From NCBI GenBank assembly GCA_026004095.1, contig BPIL01000007.1, forward strand, positions 1-64,000: a DNA stretch of 64,000 nucleotides, in the 5' to 3' direction. Below are positions 52,658 through 61,730 of this stretch, piece after piece. Made by a program: the position numbers and the translations under genes. Position 1 is the stretch's first letter. Every line of letters begins with the position of its first letter. Under the pieces are notes generated by a model. It had not been told where the DNA came from, did no database searches, and saw only the letters and a program-made list of their open reading frames with translations. This DNA is from Meiothermus sp. Its GTDB lineage: Bacteria; Deinococcota; Deinococci; Deinococcales; Thermaceae.

Positions 52658-54661
52658 TTACGAGCCAATCCCCCAGACCAGCAAAGCCCCCAGATCCTCG
52701 GCAGGAACCGGCCAGCCCAGAATGTGTCCCTGACCGTGGTCGGCCCCCAGCTCTTTCATGCGGGTAAGCTGAGACTGCTCTTCCAAGCCTTTGGCTACCG
52801 CTTTAGCACCCACAGCGTGCACCATATCGATGGCCGCCTTCGCCAGCATGGCGTTTTCCGAAACCGATAGGGCCGGGTTAAGCTTGATCCAGTCGAGGGG
52901 CAGCCGCTTGAGCTGGGTGAGCGGAATGGGGTTGGAGCCAAAGTTGTCGAGGGCCACCAGAACGCCCAGGTGTTTGAGGATCTCCAGGCTGCGGCTGGTG
53001 GTCTCGAGGTCGCTCAGGATGGCCTCCTCGCGCAGCTCCACAATAAGCGTATCGGCGGGGAGGCGCTTAGCCGAGAGCATCTCTTGTAGCACACTGGGGA
53101 AGTTTGGGTCGATGAGGGTTTCGGTGGAGACGTTAATACTGAAGCGGGCGTTAACCCCAGAAGGCCTCCAGAGTGCGGCTTGCTCGAGCACTTTTTCCAG
53201 GGCCCAGCGGTCTTGGGCACTCATCAAGCCCACCTGCTCGGCCAGGGGCAAGAACTCCCCGGCCTGGTGCAGGCCTTTGGGCCGGGGCCAGCGGGCCAGG
53301 GCCTCCACCGCCACCAGCTCGAGGTCGCTCAGGTTAAACACCGGCTGGAAGTGCAAGGTCAGGCCGTCCTGCGAAATGGCCTCCTGCAACTCAGCAGCCC
53401 CAGGGGTCAGCAAGCGGATACCTCCACCCGCCTCGAGGGAGGCCTGGCAAGCCTGCTCGGCCTGATTCCAGAGGCCCTCCACAGTCGTGGCGTCCTGGGG
53501 ATACATCGCGATCCCAATGCCCACCTTTAGGCCCGCTAGGGCAGCCCGTAGACGGCCCAGCAGGCGGTGCGCCACCCGGCTGGCCCCGGCCGTCCAGCGC
53601 ACCTCGGATAGCAGCAGGGCAAAGCCCTGTTCACCCAGGTAAGCCAGCGAGTCGCTCTGGCGCAGGGTGTAGGCAATCTCCCGGGCGGCCCGTTCGGTCT
53701 GGGCCTTGTTCATCCCATCAATCTGAATGCGCATCAGGGCCAGCGAGCGCTCATACCGCTGGGCCATCGAGAGGGCCTGGGCCAGATTGAGTTCAAACTC
53801 GCTGCGCCGAACCGCCAGCGACTTGCGCTCGGGGGTCTGGATTTTAATCTCGTCTTTGAGCGGGCGCAGAATACGCTCAATCACCTGGGCCACAGCCAGG
53901 GCCAGGGTCTCGTCGGCGTTGCTCCACTTACGGGGCTGCAGGCTTTCAATCCATACCACACCCCGCAACCCCCCTTCCCCGTGCAAGACCGCCTGCAATA
54001 CCGCCCCCAGGCCACGGCCGATCAGGATGTCGCGCAACTCGTTCATACGGGCGTCCTGCCGAGCATCATCGGCGGCAATCAGCAGGTTGCGCTCGAGCAC
54101 CTGAAAATAAACCGGGTGGCGCTCGGGTTGTAGCTCGTCGGGTAGGGCGGCTTCGGGGTACTGCCCAATTGGTTTGAGGTTGCGCCCACTGCCATCCCGC
54201 AACCACAAACAGAGACCTTTGAGGCCCAGGGAGATCAGCATCTCCCCCAGCCTGGGCAGGGCCTCCTCAACGCTGGCGAAGCGCTGCTGGGTGATCTCGA
54301 GCAGCGAGCGCTGCCAGGTTTCCCTGGGCATGGGGTTGACGGCCACGCCCTGAGACTCCACCAACAAGGACTGCAGGGCTTCAATCAGAGCCAGCTTGGC
54401 GCGTTCGTTCAGGTTGTAGCCTTTCTGTCCAATATGCAGGCGGGGCGCAGCCCAGACCAGACGACTGCTCACCCAGGACTCACCGGTGAGTAGGTTGAGC
54501 AAAAGCTCCTGGGCCTCCTGGGGTTTGAGCACCACGCCCCCCGCCCCTCCAAGGCGAATCGCCATACCAGAGGGTAAATCCTGGTGCTCAATCAGGAGTG
54601 TGGCCCCTTCGATGGAGAGCGGTGCGAATAGTTTCCAGCTAACTTCGTTCACCAATTCCAA
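52658..54661 (-). CDS. GAF-like/GGDEF-EAL protein with degenerate catalytic motifs
   Basis: A 667-aa protein of the cyclic-di-GMP family. The N-terminal part (residues 1-280) includes a GAF-like region (VFEEALPRLGEML-type helix, then AADDARQDARMNELRD). A GGDEF-type domain follows (about 290-420), but its signature reads LGEQGF instead of GG(D/E)EF. The EAL domain (about 425-665) begins VEALARWPRP, retains RFSINVS, but has ALDNFGSNP for DDFGTG and DWIKLN for K-I-D. Both catalytic activities are therefore probably lost and it may be a sensor. The exact start is uncertain: TTG 54661, TTG 54655 and GTG 54652 are all in frame after AAGGA. Confidence 0.78.
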   Translation of the reverse strand: MELVNEVSWKLFAPLSIEGATLLIEHQDLPSGMAIRLGGAGGVVLKPQEAQELLLNLLTGESWVSSRLVWAAPRLHIGQKGYNLNERAKLALIEALQSLLVESQGVAVNPMPRETWQRSLLEITQQRFASVEEALPRLGEMLISLGLKGLCLWLRDGSGRNLKPIGQYPEAALPDELQPERHPVYFQVLERNLLIAADDARQDARMNELRDILIGRGLGAVLQAVLHGEGGLRGVVWIESLQPRKWSNADETLALAVAQVIERILRPLKDEIKIQTPERKSLAVRRSEFELNLAQALSMAQRYERSLALMRIQIDGMNKAQTERAAREIAYTLRQSDSLAYLGEQGFALLLSEVRWTAGASRVAHRLLGRLRAALAGLKVGIGIAMYPQDATTVEGLWNQAEQACQASLEAGGGIRLLTPGAAELQEAISQDGLTLHFQPVFNLSDLELVAVEALARWPRPKGLHQAGEFLPLAEQVGLMSAQDRWALEKVLEQAALWRPSGVNARFSINVSTETLIDPNFPSVLQEMLSAKRLPADTLIVELREEAILSDLETTSRSLEILKHLGVLVALDNFGSNPIPLTQLKRLPLDWIKLNPALSVSENAMLAKAAIDMVHAVGAKAVAKGLEEQSQLTRMKELGADHGQGHILGWPVPAEDLGALLVWGIGS

Positions 54662-54767
54662 TCCTTTCTTTGGGGGCTCTGAGAAGCCGCAATTCTAATG
54701 TACCAAGAGGTGCGCAGGGGCAGATGGTTATTCATCACCAAACCAGCCGCTATCAAGCCCATGCAGA

Positions 54768-55661
54768 TTACGCCCCAGACTGAACCACCCGGAGTCCGCC
54801 CGGAATCATCCGCACCCGGTACTCGTGGCTGGGCTCGAGCAGTTCCCCATCGGAGTGGGCCGGAACCGGACGATCGAAGCGCACAACAAACTCGGCGCCG
54901 CGAAAGAAGTGCAGCCGGGGGTGGTGCACGTGCTTGCCCATGATTAACTGGGGCAGAATCCCCACCACCCCCAGGCGGCTGAAGGGGCCGGCCACTGCCA
55001 CCGAGATCAGCCCATCGGTGGGCACCGCATCCGGTACGATGGGAATACCCCCGCCGTAGGTCGCGCCGTTCATAAGGGCCACCAGCAGGCTGGGGCCCTG
55101 ATAGAGAACCTGGTTATCCTGGATGAGCTCGAGGTTGGGTAGCTCCAGCTCTTTGAGCACGGCAAAAATCGAGTACAGGTAGCGGGGCATTCCCCGTAAA
55201 AAGGTGGGGGCGGAAAGCGCTTTGCGGGCCACCGCGGCGTCGAAGCCGATGCCCAGGCTGGCCCCGAAAGGCCGGTGGTTGACCACGCCCAGATCCACAC
55301 TGCGCACGGTTCCATGCAGGGCGGTGTGCAAGGCGGCCTCGAGGGGCAGTTTGTGCAGGCCCACCATGCGGGCAAAGTCATTGCCACTGCCGATGGGCAC
55401 CACCCCAATGGCCTTGTCCGATCCGGCGATGCCGCGCAGCACCTCGTGCACAGTACCATCCCCTCCCACCGCAACCACCCGGCTACCGGGCGCGGCCCTC
55501 TGGGCGATCTGGGTTGCATGGCCCGGGGCCTGGGTAACCACGATTTCCGCATCGGAGGGCTGGGCCTGCCGGACAATAGCGGCCTCGAGCTGCCGCAACA
55601 TCTGCCCCACCCGCCCCCGCCCCGCCGCTGGATTAATGACAAAGGTCGTATGGCTCTTCAT
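54768..55661 (-). CDS. Diacylglycerol/lipid kinase family protein (YegS/DgkB-like)
   Basis: A 297-aa soluble lipid kinase. The family motifs are at the N-terminus: FVINPAAGRGRVGQ, VVAVGGDGTVHEVLRGI and VVPIGSGNDFARM (nucleotide-binding GGDGT and GSGND). These enzymes phosphorylate diacylglycerol or similar lipids, recycling them in phospholipid metabolism. Start ATG 55661 lies at the beginning of the conserved fold; a 39-residue upstream extension crosses the divergent promoter region and is rejected. Divergent from a GNAT gene. Confidence 0.85.
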   Translation of the reverse strand: MKSHTTFVINPAAGRGRVGQMLRQLEAAIVRQAQPSDAEIVVTQAPGHATQIAQRAAPGSRVVAVGGDGTVHEVLRGIAGSDKAIGVVPIGSGNDFARMVGLHKLPLEAALHTALHGTVRSVDLGVVNHRPFGASLGIGFDAAVARKALSAPTFLRGMPRYLYSIFAVLKELELPNLELIQDNQVLYQGPSLLVALMNGATYGGGIPIVPDAVPTDGLISVAVAGPFSRLGVVGILPQLIMGKHVHHPRLHFFRGAEFVVRFDRPVPAHSDGELLEPSHEYRVRMIPGGLRVVQSGA

Positions 55662-55751
55662 TGTGTTTCCCCTGATTCTAGCAAAGGCCGACGGTGTACA
55701 ATACGAGTATTCGAAGGAGGTTTCCACTCGCTGCTTGCAAAGGAAGGTTCT

Positions 55752-56621
55752 ATGAACCGGCCCGTGGCACAATCCCACCTATCACAGCTCGCCGAGTTGC
55801 TCTGCTGGATGGACGAGGCGCCCGAGCGTCGCGCGCTGGCCCCCGAGGCCCGCACCCCCGAAGGCTTGTGGTGGGAGGTACTGGCTGGCGAAAGCGACAA
55901 AGCCTGGGTCTGGCTTGAGGCCGGCCGGGTGCAGGGGTACGGTGCCCTGGTACCCTTCTGGGAAGGGGCGGCCCTGGAAGGCCCCATCATCCGCGGGGGC
56001 GACGGCAGGGCGCTGCTGGAGCATCTGGTCAAAAAAGCCCGGCAGGAAGGTTTCTCGACCCTCTACGCCTTTCCCGAAGCCTGCAACCGCCAGGCTCGAG
56101 GCCTGCTGGAGCAGATAGGCTTCTCCGCCGAGCACACCACCTACTTCTACTGCATCCAGCGCACCGATCTGACCTATCCCGTTCCAGTCGGCTACAAGAT
56201 CGAGCGGGCCGAGCCCTGCGATCCCCAGGTCTACCGCAGCCTGTACAGCCGCGCCGAGGATGGTTGGAGCCTGCGGTTGCACTGGACCGACGAAGAGCTG
56301 CGCCAGCACTTTATCGGTTCAGAGGTCGAGCTCTTCATGGCCTATACCGATGCCACCGGGGAACCTGTGGGTATGGCCGAGCTCGAGCTCGACGATACCC
56401 AGGCCGAGATCGCCTACATCGGGGTGGTGCCGGAAGCCCGGGGCAAGGGCCTGGGGCGAGCGCTGTTGGGGGCTGCTGCCGAATGGGCCTTTGCCAATCC
56501 GCAGATCGAGACCCTGCAGGTGCGCGCCCACGACCACGAAAAAGCTGCCCAGGCCCTTTACGAGCGCCTGGGCTTCAAACAGACCAGCGCCGTTGTAACC
56601 TACGCGCTCGAGCTTTACTGA
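55752..56621 (+). CDS. Tandem GNAT-family acetyltransferase
   Basis: A 289-aa protein with two GNAT modules: an N-terminal one (about residues 1-135, degenerate acetyl-CoA loop) and a C-terminal one (about 145-289) with IGVVPEARGKGLGRALLGAA, the canonical Q/R-x-x-G-x-G/A acetyl-CoA loop. This two-module layout is shared with mycothiol synthase MshD and related enzymes, but nothing here proves that substrate. Start ATG 55752 follows AAGGAAGG. A TACAAT at 55697-55702 may serve as its -10. Confidence 0.78.
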   Translation: MNRPVAQSHLSQLAELLCWMDEAPERRALAPEARTPEGLWWEVLAGESDKAWVWLEAGRVQGYGALVPFWEGAALEGPIIRGGDGRALLEHLVKKARQEGFSTLYAFPEACNRQARGLLEQIGFSAEHTTYFYCIQRTDLTYPVPVGYKIERAEPCDPQVYRSLYSRAEDGWSLRLHWTDEELRQHFIGSEVELFMAYTDATGEPVGMAELELDDTQAEIAYIGVVPEARGKGLGRALLGAAAEWAFANPQIETLQVRAHDHEKAAQALYERLGFKQTSAVVTYALELY

Positions 56622-56622
56622 C

Positions 56623-57123
56623 TCAACCCCCACCCAGGGCTTCCAGACGGGCTTTGATCAGGGCTGCCCGGCCCGGGCGCTGGAGCTGGGTGTACAGCGC
56701 AAACAGAAACTCCAGCGAAACCACCGGGATGCTGAGGCCCAGGTAATCGATTACAGTGCGCCTGTGCCGGAAATCGGGGGCGGGGTTCCAGCGACCATCC
56801 GGGCTCTGGAATTCCAGGTTGCCCATGACCTCGACCTCGAGGTCTCGAATCTTGAGCTGAACCGTGTATGCACGTATCAAGCGCACCCCCAGGTGCAGGC
56901 CTGGCGGATGGGCGAGGTACTCGGAGAGCAGCAGGGCTATCTGTTCAGCCCCCAAGCGGTCGGTCTGCAGGTCTACATCCTTGGGCACCACCGGCAGGCT
57001 GTGCAGGGCCAGGGCCAGACTGCCACTCACCGCCCATTCCACCCGGGCATCGTTCAGGATGGGGCAGATAACCCGTAGCACCTGGACGATTCGTTCGGGC
57101 AGCAAAATGGTCGTCATCGCCAT
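56623..57123 (-). CDS. Nucleotidyltransferase-fold protein
   Basis: A 166-aa protein with a nucleotidyltransferase-like core: VSGSLALALHSLPVVPKDVDLQTD (G-S followed by the D-x-D metal pair) and a third acidic position in LEVEVMGNL. The arrangement recalls AbiEii/MNT-type domains and the hypothetical nucleotidyltransferases of thermophiles. No antitoxin-like partner is next to it. It overlaps the enolase gene (TGATG at 57125-57121), pointing to co-transcription. Function unknown. Confidence 0.65.
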   Translation of the reverse strand: MAMTTILLPERIVQVLRVICPILNDARVEWAVSGSLALALHSLPVVPKDVDLQTDRLGAEQIALLLSEYLAHPPGLHLGVRLIRAYTVQLKIRDLEVEVMGNLEFQSPDGRWNPAPDFRHRRTVIDYLGLSIPVVSLEFLFALYTQLQRPGRAALIKARLEALGGG

Positions 57124-58205
57124 CACGTGTGCAGGGCGTAGCGCTCAAAGGCCTGGGGGTCGAAGCGGCACTGGGCCAGATCTTCCCAGTATAACCAGCC
57201 CTCCCTGAGCGGGGGGAAGCTGCAAAAACCCCCTTCGGCCTTGAGGTGGAAGGCCAGCTCACAAGGCTCGCTCACCCCTTCCTGAAAAGCCATCAGCGCG
57301 GTCTGGTAGGCCCCAAAGCTGGAAAGGGCCTGTGAGCCCACCATGGCTTTTTTACCCTCGGCGCGGTTCAGGGCCAGCATCTCTAGGGTCTGGGTGTAGC
57401 CGGTGCGGGCGGGTTTGAGGTTCAGGATATCGAAGGTATCAAGCTGAAGCTCGCGCCACAGATCGCGCGGCGTGAAGGCCGAGTCGTCGGCGATCAGGGG
57501 CAGGATGGCAGCCCGGCGCAGGCGCTGGCGGGCCAGCACCTCACCCACCGGCAGGGGTTCTTCCACGTACACCAGCCCAACTTCAGACCACCTTTGCAAA
57601 TAGACTGCGGCCTCCTCGGGGGAAAGGGTTTCGTTGGCATCAGCGTACAGAGCCACATCGGGGAAGCGTTCCTTGAGGGCCGCTATACGCGATAAGTCGC
57701 CTTGCAAATCGCGCCCCACCTTGACCTTAAGCACCCGAACCCCGGCCGCGTAGGCGGCGTGGGCATCGGCCAGCATCTCAGCTTCGTCGGCAATGCCCAG
57801 GATGTAGCTGACCCGCACCCTGGGGTGGTGCGGCTCAAAGACCTGCCACAGGGTCTGCCCTTCGCTATGAACCCAGGCCTCCCACAGCGCGATGTCCAGC
57901 CCCGCTTTGACGGTGGGGTTGTTGGGGAAATTGCCCAACACCTTCTGGATGGCCTCGGTGTCCTCGACCTCGAGGCCCACTAGCTGCGGCGACAGGTAGT
58001 CCAGCGCCGCCAGTACGGTGCCCAAGGTTTCGCCGTAAATGGTGGGCCGGGGTGGAATCTCCGCACGGCCTATCGAGCCGTCGGAAAGCTCGACCTCGAG
58101 CAAAACGTGCTCCAAGGCCGACAGCTCCGAGGCCCGGCCCCAGCGCAAAGCCCCCCTCAAAGGCAGGCGAAACGGGCGGGGAAGTATTCGCCGGATGCTA
58201 GGCAT
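57123..58205 (-). CDS. Enolase-superfamily enzyme (muconate-lactonising/dipeptide epimerase type)
   Basis: A 360-aa protein of the mandelate racemase/muconate lactonising group. The catalytic set is complete: KVKVG (KxK, about residues 158-162), DANE (first metal ligand Asp), EEPL (Glu), DDSA (Asp) and LNLKPA (Lys on the opposite face), the pattern of MLE-subgroup enzymes such as dipeptide epimerase, N-succinylamino-acid racemase and MenC. I cannot decide which reaction it catalyses. It overlaps the P-loop gene by 8 bases and the NTase-fold gene by 3. An in-frame start at 58220 would add five residues. Confidence 0.8.
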   Translation of the reverse strand: MPSIRRILPRPFRLPLRGALRWGRASELSALEHVLLEVELSDGSIGRAEIPPRPTIYGETLGTVLAALDYLSPQLVGLEVEDTEAIQKVLGNFPNNPTVKAGLDIALWEAWVHSEGQTLWQVFEPHHPRVRVSYILGIADEAEMLADAHAAYAAGVRVLKVKVGRDLQGDLSRIAALKERFPDVALYADANETLSPEEAAVYLQRWSEVGLVYVEEPLPVGEVLARQRLRRAAILPLIADDSAFTPRDLWRELQLDTFDILNLKPARTGYTQTLEMLALNRAEGKKAMVGSQALSSFGAYQTALMAFQEGVSEPCELAFHLKAEGGFCSFPPLREGWLYWEDLAQCRFDPQAFERYALHT

Positions 58206-58941
58206 GGATCTGCTCCACAAAAGCCCGGATGGCCGCTGCTTCTTCGGCCAGGCTAAGGGTTTCGGTGTTCAGGAACAGGGCCCTTGGCGAGCCCTGGAGC
58301 GCCCGGCGGACGCCGTCTGGGTTGTAGTTTTTGCGCTCCTCGGCCACAATCTTGAGCTTGGCGGTCAATTCTGGCACAGACACGTTCCAGCTCAAAGCCT
58401 CTTCCAGCTCATCCTCGTTCAGCACCCCCCGGGCCAGCTCACGCAGGTTGGTCAGGTCATCCTGCTCAACCCGCACCCGGTCGAAGGCATCCCCCCGGGT
58501 CAGGAGGCGGGAAAGGCGGGTCAGGTCGCGGGCCTCCAGCACCACAAAGCGGCTTTGGGGCAGATGGCTCAACGCAAAGCCGACCTCCGCTTCACCACGC
58601 AAGCCATCGAACACCAGGGGCCAGGCTGGCAGGGCCCGGCTGTTCAGCAGAATCTCTGCCACCCCACCAGGGTGCTCCTGGCGAAAGCGCCGGGTCAGGG
58701 CGAAGCGTTCGCTGCGGTCAAGCTGCTTTTCCGCATAGCCATAGAGGGGAAACACGTAGCGGTCGACCAGCTCCCTTCGGTCGGGCAGGGTGGGGTAACC
58801 CAGGTGCTCGAGCAGGCTGGTTTTACCCACACCGGTCAGGCCCACCAGAATCAGCAGGGGCATTTCAGCCAGTCGGCGGCTGTGTTCGGGCGCGTCCTGG
58901 CCCGGCAGGTATAGATTGGCTCTGGGGATACGCTCGCTCAT
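58198..58941 (-). CDS. P-loop NTPase of unknown function
   Basis: A 247-aa protein with a clear Walker A (LVGLTGVGKTSLL, about residues 32-44) and a probable Walker B in LVFDGLRGE (about 109-117); later segments are rich in charged helices (ERKNYNPDGVRRALQGSPRA). It looks like a small ATP- or GTP-dependent kinase or regulatory NTPase, but I do not recognise the family. It is the first gene of a three-gene minus-strand operon with the enolase-like enzyme and the NTase-fold protein, which suggests a joint role. Confidence 0.7.
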   Translation of the reverse strand: MSERIPRANLYLPGQDAPEHSRRLAEMPLLILVGLTGVGKTSLLEHLGYPTLPDRRELVDRYVFPLYGYAEKQLDRSERFALTRRFRQEHPGGVAEILLNSRALPAWPLVFDGLRGEAEVGFALSHLPQSRFVVLEARDLTRLSRLLTRGDAFDRVRVEQDDLTNLRELARGVLNEDELEEALSWNVSVPELTAKLKIVAEERKNYNPDGVRRALQGSPRALFLNTETLSLAEEAAAIRAFVEQIHA

Positions 58942-58967
58942 GCTGTTCTAGTCTACGCCGGGTCGGG

Positions 58968-58973
58968 TAGCAT
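58968..58973 (+). promoter_or_regulatory. -10 element close to the pyrE start
   Basis: TAGCAT ends 6 bases before the GTG at 58980. With no good Shine-Dalgarno at the right spacing, a leaderless transcript is likely. Confidence 0.4.
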
Positions 58974-58979
58974 GGAGCG

Positions 58980-59531
58980 GTGGATGTTCTTAACCTTTAC
59001 AAAGAAACCGGGGCTTTATTGGAGGGCCACTTTTTGCTGCGTTCAGGCCGGCACTCTCCCAAATTTCTGCAATCCACCACCCTGCTCCAGCACCCCCTAT
59101 ACGCCGAGGCGGTGGGGCAGGCCATGGGCGAGCTTTTCGACTCGCTCGAGCTCGATTTTGTGATAGGCCCTGCCATGGGGGGCGTCGTCCTGGCCTTTGT
59201 AACTGCCAAAGCCCTGGGCGTGCGGGCCCTTTTCGCCGAGAAGGACGGCCAAGGGGGTATGCGGGTGCGCGAAGGGCTGACCATCCACCCCGGTGAGCGC
59301 TTCCTGGCTGTAGAAGACGTGGTCACCACCGGGGGCTCGGTGCAGCAGGCCATCCGGGCCGCTGAGGCCAAAGGCGCGCGCTGTGTGGCAGTAGGGGCAA
59401 TCGTGGATCGCAGCGCGGGCCGGGCCGAGTTTAGCGTGCCCTACCGCTCTTTAGTACAACTCGACTTTCCCACCTATGCCCCCGAAACCTGCCCGCTGTG
59501 CCAGCGGGGTGAGCCCTTACAGGAAGTCTAG
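58980..59531 (+). CDS. pyrE: Orotate phosphoribosyltransferase
   Basis: PyrE joins orotate to PRPP in pyrimidine synthesis. The PRPP-binding motif VEDVVTTGGSV (about residues 104-114) and the N-terminal GHFLLRSGRHSPKFLQ are diagnostic, and the length (183 aa) is normal for the PyrE of this group. The C-terminus has CPLCQRG. Start GTG 58980 is preferred: it begins MDVLNLYKETGALLEG. Stands alone, divergent from the P-loop gene. Confidence 0.9.
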   Translation: MDVLNLYKETGALLEGHFLLRSGRHSPKFLQSTTLLQHPLYAEAVGQAMGELFDSLELDFVIGPAMGGVVLAFVTAKALGVRALFAEKDGQGGMRVREGLTIHPGERFLAVEDVVTTGGSVQQAIRAAEAKGARCVAVGAIVDRSAGRAEFSVPYRSLVQLDFPTYAPETCPLCQRGEPLQEV

Positions 59532-59541
59532 ACAGACTTGG

Positions 59542-59547
59542 TAGGCT
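59542..59547 (+). promoter_or_regulatory. -10 element close to the SpoIIM-like gene start
   Basis: TAGGCT ends 7 bases before the ATG at 59555, again without a Shine-Dalgarno sequence. Confidence 0.4.
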
Positions 59548-59554
59548 AAGGCAT

Positions 59555-60619
59555 ATGCTGCGACGCGTTGCTTTTCGTGTAGCACCCCCAATTGGCAGAT
59601 GGCTGCTGGCAGTCGGGCTGTTGTTGGGGCTGGCGATGGCCCAGTCCAACCTGGAGCTGGCCCGTCAGGCCGTGCAGGACTGGCAGGCCGGCAAATACCA
59701 GATAGACCCCTCGCAAGCCCTGGGCAAGCCCACCGAGGAGGCCATCCGGCTGCTCGAGCAGAGCCTGGCCTTCCCCCCCGCACCCCGCGAGCTATCGGTG
59801 AATCTGGATGAGCCGTTAGAAGAGCCCATACCCAGCGGCAGCATCGTTAAGTTCCCCGCCACCGTGGCTGGGCGCGGCGGCGAGGTGCGGGTCACCATCC
59901 GCGAAGGGGTGGTAACCCGAATTGGGTTTGCCCCCGAGGGCGGGCTGCTGCCGGGCTGGCTCAAAAGCCCTGTAGCCTGGGTGCTGTTTGTGGCCCTCTC
60001 GCTGGGTTGGCTGGTGGCCCTGCGCGGCAACAGCGCCCTGGCCCGCTGGTGGGCCGAGGGCTGGGCCCTGGTGCGCCAGTACCGGGGGCTGTACCTGGGC
60101 ACCAACATCGGCCTGTATGGCTTGTTCGCCTTGGGCGGGCTGGTGGCCTATACCAACCCCCAGATGGTGCGGCTGATGCAGGAACTGGTGGGCGGGGCGC
60201 TCGAGCAGATCGGCCTTGGCAGCGCCCTGGCTGGGGGTGTTTTGGGTCTTGCCATTGTGATCTTTTACTGGAACTTTACCAACGGCCTGCTGCTGACCAC
60301 GGCTGTACCGGGCTTGTTCCTGGGTATTCCGGCACTGTTATTCAACGCGTTGCGCTATTTTGTACTGGGCTTTGCCCTGAGCCCAGTGGCCCTGCCCACG
60401 GTCAACTACCTGCTGCACCTACCTACCATTGTGGTGGAGCTACAGGCCTATATTCTGGTCACTTTTGGTGGGCTGGTGCTGATGCTCAAAACCCTGCGGG
60501 GCGAGGGCTACCGGGCCGGGTTGCAGGCCCTGGGCTTCACGGTTTACCTGGGGGCCTTCTTCCTGCTGGTAGGGGCCTGGTACGAGGCCTTCTCGATCCT
60601 GGTTCTAATGCGTCCATAG
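59555..60619 (+). CDS. Multi-pass membrane protein, SpoIIM/DUF95-like
   Basis: A 354-aa protein with an N-terminal signal-like helix (residues 14-29), a soluble extracytoplasmic domain of about 100 residues (ELARQAVQDWQAGKYQID and following), and six or so transmembrane segments from about residue 135. The C-terminal segment with LPTIVVELQAYILVTFGGLVL resembles the SpoIIM/DUF95 domain found in many non-sporulating bacteria, so sporulation is not implied. Function unknown. It lies between pyrE and gpsA on the same strand. Confidence 0.6.
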   Translation: MLRRVAFRVAPPIGRWLLAVGLLLGLAMAQSNLELARQAVQDWQAGKYQIDPSQALGKPTEEAIRLLEQSLAFPPAPRELSVNLDEPLEEPIPSGSIVKFPATVAGRGGEVRVTIREGVVTRIGFAPEGGLLPGWLKSPVAWVLFVALSLGWLVALRGNSALARWWAEGWALVRQYRGLYLGTNIGLYGLFALGGLVAYTNPQMVRLMQELVGGALEQIGLGSALAGGVLGLAIVIFYWNFTNGLLLTTAVPGLFLGIPALLFNALRYFVLGFALSPVALPTVNYLLHLPTIVVELQAYILVTFGGLVLMLKTLRGEGYRAGLQALGFTVYLGAFFLLVGAWYEAFSILVLMRP

Positions 60620-60689
60620 AGCAATCACGGGCCCCACCCCCCTACCTGACCTAAAAGCAATTGGACAGGTACAGAATTGGCGCAGTGTT

Positions 60690-61712
60690 ATGTCCATCTC
60701 GTCTGGTGTATCACACCCGCAAAACCACCACACCCACCCAATCGCCGTACTGGGTGCCGGGTCTTGGGGCACGGCCCTGGCTTTGCTGGCCTCGTCGAAA
60801 GGGGTTCCGGTTTATCTCTGGGCCCGCCGACCCGAGCACGCCCAGGCGATGCAGCTCGAGCGGCAAAACCGCGAGTACCTACCCGGTGTGGTCTTCCCTG
60901 AACGGCTTTACCCAACCTCCGACCCCGAGGAAGCCCTGCACAAAGCCCAATTCGCAGTCGTGGCCCTTCCTTCCAGGGCCCTGCGAGCAACCCTGGCCCA
61001 GTTGCCCAAGGCCAGGGCTTACGTCTCGGTTATCAAAGGGTTGCAGTTTACCGACCAGCACCTCCTGCGCATGAGCCAGGTTATCGAAGAGGTAACCGGG
61101 GTTTCGCAGGTGGCTGTGCTGTCGGGGCCCAACCTGGCTGAGGAGATAGCTCGTTTTTTGCCTGCCGCGGCGGTGGTGGCCGCCCAGGAACCGGGGCTGG
61201 CCCAGCAGGTACAGCGGGTATTCTCAGGAAAAAGCTTCCGGGTCTACACCTCAACCGACCGGGTGGGGGTGGAGCTGGGTGGGGCGCTCAAAAACGTGAT
61301 TGCACTGGCAGCGGGCATGGTGGACGGTTTGAAGCTAGGCGACAATGCCAAGGCTGCCCTGATTACCAGGGGGCTGCGCGAAATCATCCGGTTTGGGGTA
61401 GCCCAGGGGGCTCGAGAAGCCACTTTCATGGGCCTCTCGGGCCTGGGTGACCTGATTGCCACCGCCAGCAGCCCCCATTCGCGCAACCGCACCGCCGGTG
61501 AGCAGATCGTCAAAGGCCTGACCCTGGCCCAGCTCGAGGCCCAGAAAACCGTGGTAGAGGGCATCTACACGGTCAAAGCCCTGCATGCCTGGGATCAGGC
61601 CACCGGGGCCGACCTACCGATTACCGAAGCCGTGTACCGGGTCGTCTACCAGGGAGCCGATCCCATGCAGGAGCTTATCCGACTGATGAGCCGCGAGGCC
61701 AAACCGGAGTAG
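60690..61712 (+). CDS. gpsA: Glycerol-3-phosphate dehydrogenase [NAD(P)+]
   Basis: GpsA reduces dihydroxyacetone phosphate to sn-glycerol-3-phosphate for phospholipid synthesis. The cofactor motif is IAVLGAGSWGTALA (about residues 18-31), followed by the substrate-binding core GGALKNVIALAAGMVDGLKLGDNAKAALITRGL and GLSGLGDLIATASSPHSRNR. Length (340 aa) is normal; the first 15 residues (MSISSGVSHPQNHHT) are an unusual His-rich extension. Converges on ppsA. Confidence 0.93.
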   Translation: MSISSGVSHPQNHHTHPIAVLGAGSWGTALALLASSKGVPVYLWARRPEHAQAMQLERQNREYLPGVVFPERLYPTSDPEEALHKAQFAVVALPSRALRATLAQLPKARAYVSVIKGLQFTDQHLLRMSQVIEEVTGVSQVAVLSGPNLAEEIARFLPAAAVVAAQEPGLAQQVQRVFSGKSFRVYTSTDRVGVELGGALKNVIALAAGMVDGLKLGDNAKAALITRGLREIIRFGVAQGAREATFMGLSGLGDLIATASSPHSRNRTAGEQIVKGLTLAQLEAQKTVVEGIYTVKALHAWDQATGADLPITEAVYRVVYQGADPMQELIRLMSREAKPE

Positions 61713-61730
61713 ACCCCCACCACTGCGCCA

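Noticed and set aside
56623-57123. AbiE-type toxin-antitoxin system
   Set aside because: The NTase fold alone is weak evidence, no antitoxin-like gene is adjacent, and the gene is coupled to the enolase gene instead.
59555-60619. Sporulation function from the SpoIIM-like domain
   Set aside because: This domain is widespread in bacteria that do not sporulate, and no other sporulation gene is in the window.
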